A stretch of DNA of 50,000 nucleotides from Mesostigma viride. Taxonomy: Eukaryota; Streptophyta; Mesostigmatophyceae; Mesostigmatales; Mesostigmataceae. Below, one piece after another: positions 36,901 through 48,900 of this stretch. Position 1 is the first letter of the stretch; each line of letters starts with the position of its first letter. A model generated the notes under the pieces. The model did not search any database, was not told the origin of the DNA, and saw only the letters and a list, made by a program, of their open reading frames with translations. The stretch lies in assembly GCA_009746045.1 (NCBI GenBank), contig RPFO01000154.1, forward strand, positions 928,667-978,666, given 5' to 3'. The position numbers and the translations under genes were made by a program.

Positions 36901-39900
36901 CGCCGCGGTTGTCGCTGCCGCTGGTTTCTGCTGCCGACATCACGGGCTGCACCGCCCCCTCAGTCTGGGCCACCGTCCCCCCCGCCACGGCTGTCGAGGG
37001 TGACGTTGATCGTGATGGCGACAACGAAAGTATGGAGTCCGATGCTGCTGCCGCGGTAGAGCTGCCGCTTGTAGTGCCCACAGCAGCAGCCATGTTGGAA
37101 CTGGCCGGTGCGGCATTATTGGTGGGGTTTGCGGATCCAGCATTGCTGTTGTTACCTGGGTTGCTGCTACCATTTGCTGGGTTGCTGCTATGACTTGCCG
37201 GGTTGCTGCTATGGTTCCCCGGCGGCGGCTGCAGCCCCCCCATCATGGGCGAGTCGATCGCGTTCATGAACGTCTCCACGCCGCACAACGCCACGAGGAC
37301 CATGCGCCAGACGCACTCGCCCACCGTGTGGAGCAGGCCGTGGTGGCTGTGGCCCAGCCCGAGCGACTCGAGCTCCTGCTTGTGCTGCTCGCCCAGCGCA
37401 GCGCAGGCTTTGAGCTGGTGCGGGGGGGGGGGCGGGGACAGAAGTGATTTTACAGGAAGCGGAGTAGGAAGTGACGAGGAGGGCATTGTACAGGATGAAA
37501 ATGGAGCCGGACGGGATGTGAGATGGATTCTTTGGTTTTGATGGGATGGCATGGGGGTGTATAGGATGCAATACGTATTTGAGGCGTGAGACGTATTGAA
37601 CGCGTCCTATACACCTTGAACGCGGGTAGGATGCATTTCAAAAGCCGCATGGGTTGGATAGAATGCAATGGGTGGATAGGATGCAATACCATGGAAAGTG
37701 GACAGGATGAAATTGGAGGTGGATAGGATGCCATTAGGGTGAAAGAAACGTCATGAATTGATAGTGGATAGCCATGCGATTAGTAGACAGGACACAGGAC
37801 GCAATTGAAGGTGAAAATCAAATGCGCCAGAAGGGGGAATCAAATGGGAAGAAATTCAAGGGGGAGAGAATGTGCGGCAATGAGAAAAGTGTTAAGCATG
37901 CCAGACATGGCCTCATGCTACTGCGTACAGTGGGTAAAGACTCCACCCGTTACGCACGTTCAGTGATGCCTTGACCACCCTACAACGCATGAGATATATG
38001 ACCTCCCCTCGTCGAGTAAGCTGAGGCTACGGCCTCAGCTTACTTAGCTTAAGCTGAGGCCGTAGCCTCAAGAGTACGTTGGATAATGAACACGTTTCCG
38101 TGGGTGATCGCTCGCCTAACACATTGGACAAGAACAGGTAAGGTCTCACATCACTTAACACATCGGAAAAAGAGAGCCCCAGCGCCATCTCTACCATGAA
38201 TTCGTCCTTATTACCCCAACCACGTAAGACGCCCTGAGGATGATGATGGCCTCACCTCATTCAACACGTTGGAGATGGAGAAGCGAAGCAGCGCCATCTC
38301 ACGCGGCCGCAGCCGCATCCCGTTGGCCGCGTGCGAGCGGTGCAGCAGCTCGCACTTGTGGCGCAGCGCGTCCAGCGTCTGGTGGAGGGCGTGAAGGGGA
38401 GAGGATGGGGATGGGGTCATTAGGGGTGGGGATGTGGTATGGGGGGGGGGATGTGGTATGAATATGTGGTATGGGGATGGGGATGTACGATGTGGGACGA
38501 AGAGGATGATACTTGTGATAGAAGGGTTGGGAGGAGGCCGTGGGGTGAAGGGGAGGGGAATGGTGATGGGAATGTGGAGTGGTGGGAACAGGGAGGGGGA
38601 TGTGGGAATGCGGGAAGAAGAAGGAAAGGATGGGAGGTGGGATGGCGATGTGGGATAAAACCAATGGGAAAGGAATTCATAAATGAGTAGAGGCAGAGTG
38701 CACAATTACAACTCTTGATTGAGGGGAAGCTGATGGAGTAGTCCATCAATTGGGGGATCGAGTGATGAGGGCAAGACTGGCAGGGAAATCCAATTGTGCA
38801 CCACCTTCACCCCCCCCCCCCCTCCCCCGCTTGACCGCTGCCATGTGACCAGCACGCCACACGGGCACCTTCAGAGTCCAAAGACATGGGGCACCCTTGC
38901 TTCACTACTGAAGGGTTGGCACAACTGCAGTCCACACCAACAAAAGCCTATGAACCATTTACCGACATTGAAAGGTGAGCTCATCTGCACGACACACTGC
39001 CACACGACGAACGCGCCACCAACCATTAGACATGCAATCCAGTCATTCAATCTACTCCCCTCATGAATGATACGTTCCTATGATACGTTCCTATGATACG
39101 TTCCTATGATACGTTCCTATGATATGTTCCTATGATACCTTCCTATGATACGCTCCTATGATACGCTCCTATGATACGCTCCTATGATACGTTTCTATGA
39201 TACGTTCCTATGATACGTTCCTATGATACGTTCCTATGATACGTTCCTATGATACGTTCCTATGATGCGTTCCTACCCGCTCCCTCACCCACCGGCATGA
39301 TGCGCGGCCAGACCGCCATCGTCAACCAAAGCCTCATGAACAAGTTCACCGCCGTTACTGAAGAATGCGCCCACCTGCATGATGCGCTGCCACACGACCA
39401 GCACGCCACCTCCGCTACACCCATGAAAACCAGTCACCAGGGCCCCACCCACCTGCATGATGCGCTGCCACACCACCAGCACGCCGATCGTGTCCCCGTA
39501 CAGCGGGGCGGCCGCGCGGCGGTGGCGTCGGCAGAGCGCGCCGTGCGATGGGTACAGCTCCCACAGCTCCTCGTGCTCACGCAGTAATGCTGCCACCGCC
39601 TCCACCACGTCCGCAACGCTGGGCGCCGCGTCGGCAGTCACCCCACTGGCCGCCATCAGCGCGTCCCGCACTGTCATGACCGCCAACGACGATGCTGCCC
39701 CTGGCACAACCGCGGATGATACGAACGAGCCGCCACTGGCTCCTGATCCGGCCATGGTTGCGAGATGCGAGTTGCTGAAGGACGTCACGGAGGGGGATGT
39801 CCGATCCCCAAACGCATCCATCACCCCCATCCCCTGGATCGTCCCTCCCCCCAGATGGCCCATGGCCGCCCCCCTGGCCATGGCCCCGCTCCCATTCGCG

Positions 39901-42900
39901 GCGACGATCGCCCCGCCCCCCGCCCACGCCCCGCCCTGGCCACGCAGCGGCTGCCCCACGGCTGCGGTCGCAGGGTTGCTGTTGAGGCCACCAAACCCAG
40001 AGGGCCTCACGCGGTCCGCGTGGAAACGCAGCACCGCGTCGATGTGAGGCTCAATGAGTGCGCGCGTGGACTCCAGGTACGCCACCTCCGCCTCGCGCGC
40101 CCACCCGTGCCGCGCCGCCCGCAGCTCCACCCACAGGTTGGTCATTGAGAACGGCTTCGCCTTGGCGAGGCGGGCGTCCCCCAGAGACCCTGCCCGCAGG
40201 CTCGCGTGGAGCAGGTTGCGCTGCCGCGCCGACGCAAGAGACGTGCCGCCGCCCCCTGGGAGGTAGTGGTCCCCCGGAAGGAGGGCCGCACTCAGGATGC
40301 CGTCAGCGTGGCCCTCGAGACTGGGGTCGTCGCCGATCGATGGCTGGAGGCCGAGGAAACCCGCGAGCTGCTCCCGCCATTCCTTGCGGGCGCTCTTGTG
40401 CTGGTCATCGGCACGTGCGCTGCCCAGCTGGGACCCCACACTGGCCCGTAGACCCGCCACCCCTGATTGGGGGAGGTGGTCAAGGACCATCCCGCGCTCA
40501 GACATGACGCGACACATGGCACCCGCGCGTCCGCTCGGGGTCGGCGTGGTGGCGTTATTGGCGACGTCCTCGGGGTCTGGTCCGCGCGACCAGCTGTCGT
40601 TGAACTCCCCAGAGAAGCTACCGGAGCGGGAGTGGCGCGAGGGGCCGCGCGTTCGGTGGGTCCTCGTGCCTGCAGGGGCATGGCAACAGGAGGCATGGTT
40701 CAAGGGTAGCACTTAGTCGAAAAGAACAGTAAGAAGGGTGAGTCCTTGTGCCTGAGGGGGCATCGCGACATTGAGGCACGGTAGCGAGGTTTCGGCGTTC
40801 CATGGCAGGAGCGTTGGATGAGACGACCTTTGTCGACCGTGCTTGACAAGGCTGGGTCATGGCAAAGGGGTGCATGGTTACCACTCACGGACAGAAATCG
40901 TGCAAACGCGATACAACTGGCGAAATACCTGCCGCAAAACTGACGGACAGACAACACGGGGATGCGCGCCGATTGCCACACAGCGCGGGTCGAAGGGTGG
41001 GTGCGGCAACGGGGCGGGGGGGTGGGGGGTGGGGGTGGGAGGGCAGGACGAGGGGGCTCTTTCTCACCACAAGGGGAACCATAAACTAGTGGGAGACATA
41101 CGAGTGGGAGATGTGGGGCTCTTTCTCACCACAAGGGGAGCCATAAACTAGTGGGAGACATACGCGTGGGAGATGTGGGGCTCTTTCTCACCACAAGGGG
41201 AGCCATAAACTAGTGGGAGACATACGAGTGGGAGATGTGGGGCTCTTTCTCACCACAAGGGGAGCCATAAACTAGTGGGAGACATACGAGTGGGAGATGT
41301 GGGGCTCTTTCTCACCACAAGGGGAGCCATAAACTAGTGGGAGACATACGAGTGGGAGATGTGGGGCTCTTTCTCACCACAAGGGGAGCCATAAACTAGT
41401 GGGAGACATACGAGTGGGAGATGTGGGGCTCTTTCTCACCACAAGGGGAGCCATAAACTAGTGGGAGACATACGAGTGGGAGATGTGGGGCTCTTTCTCA
41501 CCACGAGGGGAGCCATAAACTAGTGGGAGACATACGAGTGGGAGATGTGGGGCTCTTTCTCACCACAAGGGGAGCCATAAACTAGTGGGAGACATACGAG
41601 TGGGAGATGTGGGGCTCTTTCTCACCACAAGGGGAGCCATAAACTAGTGGGAGACATACGAGTGGGAGATGTGGGGCTCTTTCTCACCACAAGGGGAGCC
41701 ATAAACTAGTGGGAGACATACGAGTGGGAGATGTGGGGCTCTTTCTCACCACAAGGGGAGCCATAAACTAGTGGGAGACATACGAGTGGGAGATGTGGGG
41801 CTCTTTCTCACCACAAGGGGAGCCATAAACTAGTGGGAGACATACGAGTGGGAGATGTGGGGCTCTTTCTCACCACAAGGGGAGCCATAAACTAGTGGGA
41901 GACATACGAGTGGGAGATGTGGGGCTCTTTCTCACCACAAGGGGGACCATAAACTAGTGGGAGACATACGAGTGGGAGATGTGGGGCTCTTTCTCACCAC
42001 AAGGGGAGCCATAAACTAGTGGGAGACATACGAGTGGGAGATGTGGGGCTCTTTCTCACCACAAGGGGAGCCATAAACTAGTGGGAGACATACGAGTGGG
42101 AGATGTGGGGCTCTTTCTCACCACGAGGGGAGCCATAAACTAGTGGGAGACATACGAGTGGGAGATGTGGGGCTCTTTCTCACCACAAGGGGAGCCATAA
42201 ACTAGTGGGAGACATACGAGTGGGAGATGTGGGGCTCTTTCTCACCACAAGGGGAGCCATAAACTAGTGGGAGACATACGAGTGGGAGATGTGGGGCTCT
42301 TTCTCACCACAAGGGGAGCCATAAACTAGTGGGAGACATACGAGTGGGAGATGTGGGGCTCTTTCTCACCACAAGGGGAGCCATAAACTAGTGGGAGACA
42401 TACGAGTGGGAGATGTGGGGCTCTTTCTCACCACAAGGGGAGCCATAAACTAGTGGGAGACATACGAGTGGGAGATGTGGGGCTCTTTCTCACCACAAGG
42501 GGAGCCATAAACTAGTGGGAGACATACGAGTGGGAGATGTGGGGCTCTTTCTCACCACAAGGGGAGCCATAAACTAGTGGGAGACATACGAGTGGGAGAT
42601 GTGGGGCTCTTTCTCACCACAAGGGGAGCCATAAACTAGTGGGAGACATACGAGTGGGAGATGTGGGGCTCTTTCTCACCACAAGGGGAGCCATAAACTA
42701 GTGGGAGACATACGAGTGGGAGATGTGGGGCTCTTTCTCACCACAAGGGGAGCCATAAACTAGTGGGAGATATACGAGTGTGATACGCTGGGTCCCTGCT
42801 AGGGCATGCCTGACGATAGGTCAGATACCAGGGGCAGGGACCAGATCAGGGTGGGTCAGGTACCGGACGACTAAGAAACACGCAGCGTTCAAAAGGAAGG

Positions 42901-45900
42901 GATGCATGCGGCCAAGGCTTGATACTGCTCTGTGGACAAAGAAGCACCACACACACACACACAGACACGAAAGAACACAAGACATGAGAATCGCTGGTTA
43001 GGCCTTTCTCAGCCCACTAACCAGTGTGTGCCCCGCCCGGTGAGCCATGGTTGCTGCCCTCCCCCCTGTCCCCGCTGCTCATCATGCTGCCCGACGCGCG
43101 CCCCTCTCCCCTCGAGGTCGCGCCGAGCCCGCCGGACGACTCTCCCGCGTACGTGAAGCTGGCGCTCCGGTGCTCCAGGGACGTGCCAAATAGGCTCTTG
43201 CCGCGCGGACGCGTGTGCGGGCCAAGACCATGACCCCCCACGGCCGCAACACTCGCCCCCACCCCCTCGCCCCCTCCGCTGCCCCCATCCCCCGCTGGAA
43301 CCGCCCCGGTGACCGCGTCCGCCAGCCTCAGCGGCTGCTCGCTGGCCATGCGCCGCGACCCGCCCTCCCCCTTGCGCAGCGGGTAGGTGGAGTTGGCCGA
43401 GAAACCACCAAGGGCGACGGGGGACCGGTACCAGGTGGCATCATCGAGAGCGAGGTCCGTTACCCGCAGCCCACTGGGGCCTGCCGACGCCGAAGAGGCA
43501 TCCGCCGGATTCATGCGCGCCCCGAGGGGGGGGCTGCGGCCCACGCTACCGCCGAGGAAGGCCCGGGCGCCGCCCCCGAGGTCATCCAGGGGGCCCCAGG
43601 GTGTCGCGGCAGGTGCAGCTTCCCTGACCGCCAAGACATCTTTAACCGCTACGACGTCCTTGACCGCCAATACGTCCTTGACCGCTAACACGTCCTTCAC
43701 CGCTAAAACATCCTTGACCGCTAAAACGTTTCCATTTCTGATCGGGGCCGGACCTTGTGCTTTTCGCCTTCCAACGCTCCTCTCCGTGCCCGAACCCCAG
43801 CCCTCCCAGCTGCCAACCGGCAAGCCTATTGCGTCCTCTTCGGGCTGTGACTCTGACTGGGGGTCCTTTCCCCGTGCCTTGGAGGAGTCGATCCGCCACC
43901 AACTCGTGATCTCTCCCGTCGAGCGGCCGCCAAAGTCGTAGGCCTCCTTAGGGATGGGCGAGGGCGCCTTGTCCACGAGGCCCGCCAAGTAACAACCGCA
44001 CTCCGCCACACCCGCGCAGATCCCGCAAGGGTGCCGCCGCGTGTTGGGCGAATACAGCGCCGAATTTGTCGCAGGGCTGCCAGCGCCACCCCTGCCCCCG
44101 CTCCCGCCTCCCTCTTCCGCCGCAACCTCCGTCAACACCCTCACATCTCGGCGGTTCTTGCGCTGTATGGGCTGCGCGGGTGTGCCCGCCGAGCCCTCGG
44201 GGACACCCAGGGTCCCTGGCACTGACGATGCCTCGCCCCCCCTGGCGGGAACCGCGCGCCCGGCCCCATCCGATGCTATGGATGCTCCTAACAGCACTGT
44301 CTGGGCATCCCCTGTACTGGATCGTTCCATCCCATTTTGGACTCTGGCCGCTGCCAAGCCGCCATGGCCATCGCGCCCCCACCCACCGCCACCCTGCTCC
44401 CACACCTGGCCGCCACCTGTCCCCTTGCGGCCCTGAGAATGGTCAGTGCCGCCGTCTGCGTAAGAGAACCGCGGTCCACAGATCTCACTCTCGTCGTCAA
44501 CGACGATGCGACCTTGACCATGTTGCGACCTACCCGGCTGACTACCTGCAAGAGCCGCATCACAAAAGCCACCACCCTGCCCCCCCTGGGCACCCGCAGA
44601 GACTCCTGATGCATGCGATGGGCCCAACCGACCCTGTCCCCCGATGCCCCCTTCCCGCTCATCATTATGCGATGGACCGGCACTATGCTCATCGCTATGC
44701 GATGGACCCATGGACCGAGAGGCAGGCGACCCCGTTAACTCACGCGGTGCCTGACAGAGATACGCCGATAGGTGCGTGCTCGCGGGCTGGTGCTCCTCCC
44801 TCTGCATACGGGAGATTGTTGCTGCTGAGCTGGCGCCATTAACAGACCCCCCTGCGAGACCTCTACTACTGTGGCCAGCCGCATTCAATGGGCCCGAGAG
44901 AACCCCCGGATGACCAGCCTCCTGGCTGCTATGTCGGCCGTCGCGATGACTCACTGGATCCATGCTGCTGCCACCTGCCACCGCTGCCTCCACCGCATGA
45001 TCCAAGCCACTGCCAACCATGACCGGCTCGCCCTGGTAGGGAGCCCACGCGGCCAAGAGACCATCACCAACAACGCTGCCACTGCCCTTAGTAGGGACAC
45101 CGCCAATCCCACCCATGCCATCGCCCCCACCCACCACCATGGCAGGCGCGTGCAGCACATCTGCAACACACAAGTTCAACGACCGCCCCTGTGACGCCAC
45201 CTTCTTCGCCTGGCTCTGGCTCCCGCAACCACCATCCTGCTCCGCAACCCCCAGGCTGTCCCACCCAGGAGCATCCACGCCACGCACGTCCACCATTCCA
45301 TGCCCTGTGTTCGCGCCATCCTGACTAAGATGCCCGTCGCAGCTGGCTGATAGACCCCACTCCTGGGCGTCATAGCCCTTTGGGGACTCTGTCAGGGTCA
45401 GCGTGCCCGCGGGGGACAGCATGTCAGCGGTAATCGTGGGGCTCCTGGGCTGCCAGGTGGCAGGCACAGAGACTGCCAGTGACGCCGCTGGGGCCCCCTG
45501 CCTGGCGCCGCCATGGGTAGCAACGGTGGAAGGGCCGTGGTCTTCACGTCCACTATGGCTGGGGTTGCTATGGGGGTCACTGTAAGGGCCATTATGGTCA
45601 TGAGAGGTTGTTGCATGGGTATAAGGAGCGGGCACGCTCGACGGGGACCATGCATGGCTGATGTCAGTCATGGGGCCTATCGCCCCCGGGGGGCTTACTG
45701 CACGTGACGCCTGCCAGTTGCTTCGGTCCACTTCCGCCCTGTTGACGCTGTCCGCCCTCACTGCCGACAAATCGCTAGTAAGTGCTGACTTGGCTGCGGA
45801 CGATTGCGCAGTCAGTCCCTCGGGCGGCTTGCCCCCTGTGGCTTGCCCCGATACCGTGGGCGGCGCATCTGTGGCGGCGCCGCTGGCCCCGTGGGAACCT

Positions 45901-48900
45901 CTAAGGCTACCGTCTGCCACCCTAAGGTTGCCATCTGCCACGACGGCCACGGCCACGTGGTGGCTTGCCCCATTGGCCATCCCGTTACCGATGCCAGCGG
46001 CCGCCATCACGCTGGCCAGCTCCTGGATGTGCTGCTGGGAGATGAGGGAGAGGCTGGCAGCCTGAGGGGAGTGTAGGGAAGGGAAGCGGAGCGCGTGCGT
46101 GCGGATGCGTGTGAGTCCGTATGTGTGTGATTATGTGGGAAAACCATAGGAGCATATGTGAATGGGGAGCGCGTGTGTATGTGTCATGCTCTTTTCTTGA
46201 CAGTCTTGGCCGCGCGTCCTCCTTATGCTAACCAGCTCACACGCACACAGACGCGTGTGAGCGACATGCCATGAGCTGGTGCCGCATGAGGAGGATGCAC
46301 GGCCGAGACTGTCAAGAAAAGAACATTAATCGAAATGTAGGGATAATACATCAAAAGAAAACACTATACTACTATAATTAGATGACTTACTTCCTCAGGC
46401 TGCGCCACAACTGAGAGAATCAGGAAAATAAGAACTAGAGCATTAAGGAGTACCATTCGTTACTGAAGCCAGGATCAATGACATTCAAGAAATGCAGATG
46501 CAACAGCTGAGGACGGAAGAAAACCGGGTCAAGGAGCCAAGGCTAATCATACAAGCACTACCAAGCAGTAACTAGTTGACCTCACAAAATATGAATTAAC
46601 TCCTATGAATCGCCAGCTGTCAACGACAAGGGGCATGCTTAATACCCAGTAACTGTCATCGTTTCGCCATCCTTTTGACATCGTCTAACCATCCTTTCCC
46701 CATCATTTAACCACCATTTCGCCCATCACCTTGGGGAGCCTCTCCTTGTGTGGCCTCGCGCTCGCCTTGGCCTTGCGCCCCGTGTCCACGCTTGTGGAGA
46801 CGGGGCCGTTGCGCCGCCGGGACGCCGTGTACTTGCGTCGCCGGCGGGTCTGCGGACACCAATACCAACACGATACCGCCACGTCGCCATCACGATGCTG
46901 CCATGGTCAGAGCATGTGTCAGAGCAAGATGCATTCTAAACTGCTGGTCTGCGATGTTAGGTGGCTGACTGATAAAAGGATACTGGCAGTTTCCAGGAAT
47001 AGTACTGGCGGAAGTACTGCTGGTTGGTCGGGATGCCCTATTTATTTGCCTTGTATTATTAGCCTTATTTGCCTTTGATAGCTGGATGACCCCATGGGCC
47101 CCTCCAACGAAACCCACCCTGTGCACATGAACCCACCCACAACCAGTCTTCGCAACTACGATGCAGACCGCGTGCTAGTGCCCTTCCGCGTACTCACCCA
47201 GCTGTCGCTGTTGGGCTTGGTAGAGATGGGCTGCGACGAGCCCCCGCCTGGTTGAGGGAGGTGCCACCAGGATAGAAGCAAGTGAGACAGGCACAAGGGA
47301 GAGAAATAATGTATGGTGATGCATATAGGCATTATAAGACAAAAGAGATTTGACATGAAGAAATATTTAAGATTTATATCTATTCATTATAAAATTAATA
47401 ATTAGTTGTTAGCCTGTTCGCATCGGGGACTCGCAGAGCACAATGATCCTAAGGATTGCATTGCTTCCCATCCCTGATTGCTACACGGCGAAGACGGGGC
47501 AGAGACTCCATCCTTCTCTCACTGCCAAGGAGGCCGGCCACAGGTGCAATAAAAAACTACTAACAAGGAGATCAGGCATCTAATGTGGGTGCTATAGACT
47601 ACTATGAGATATAAGAGAGATATACTAGCGTCAAGAATACATTACACTACGTTATTCTAACATGCACATAGCTAAAATGAGACACAGGAGAGTGAGAATC
47701 GGGAAGAAGAAAGAACCCCATCGGGGGGGAGCATGGCCCAGTCCATGCATGGTTTAGTAGCTGTTCATAGCCCTACAGCGAGCCGCGAAGACTACCTGAG
47801 TGTTATTATATATGTAATATAGTTGTATATAGAAACATATGACAACATCATGGTACACTGCTGATGATCTTGGCTGTCTCACTCACCTTACATTCGACGG
47901 GGATGATCCCACGCACCAGATGATGCCAAGAGCTTTCAGTACTGCCACAAACTTGAACAACGAGAACTCGCGCTCAAAAAGGGGAACGCCCACTTTCCCT
48001 CTTGCAGCAACCCTCATATGCCCCTTATATTCGCTCAGCGGTAGAGCTTTTACATCACAAACTCCTGGTACGCTTACTTGCTACCAAGGAATAAGCACGG
48101 GTAGCCCCCGTCCCACTACCCTCGGAAGAATGGCCAAGTACCGGTCCCCGCCCTAGCCCTTCCCAAAACACCGGCATTCAAACCAAAGGCGAAGCATCTT
48201 ACCCAGGGTCTGCTTGGCTCTCACGTCCCAAGATAGGAAACCACTAGGGGTCCCGGGGGCAGGGGGGGGGGGGATGGGGGGGGGGGGGGGATGCGTGGGG
48301 TGTCTTGGTTTGACGTATGGTGTATGGTGTAGGGTGTATGGTCACTATAGTATAGTGTATGGTGTATGGTGTGTGGTGTATGGCGTATGGTCTACGTATA
48401 TAGTCTACATGCTCTTAATGGTGTATGGCGTATGGTCTACGTATGTAGTCTACGTGCTTTTAACGGTGTATGGTGAAAGGTGCTATCCTGCAACCCTACC
48501 TTGCAGCTGCTGGAGATTGTTCAGGCTAGACACCCTCCGCACAGGGCCGCAGGGGCTCTCCGGCCGCTTGCCCAGCTTGCGGTCTCGAAACTCTGAACAT
48601 CCAAACAGGCTTAGGCCAAACAAAGTATAAGAAATTTGGAATTTTCAACAAAACTAAGTTGAAGCAAACAAATAGAGTAACCACGTCGTCATCTGATTTG
48701 CGCAAATAGAGTAACCACGTCGTCATCTGATTGGCGCAAATAGAGTAACCACGTCGTTATCTGATTGGCGCACCATTGCCAGGCAGGAGTGAGAGAACCT
48801 CCTACAAATAGTATGTATTTCTGAAAACATAAACATGGACATTTTGGTATTGAACATCAGTGTTCTGGCTCCAAACAGGCAGAGAAACTCCTAGCCACCC

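Noticed and set aside
41000-42800. CRISPR array
   Set aside because: The 62-bp repeats are contiguous without spacers and lie in a eukaryotic intron.
48030-48110. tRNA-like D-arm text (gctcagcggtagagc)
   Set aside because: No matching anticodon stem, T-arm or acceptor stem can be formed around it.
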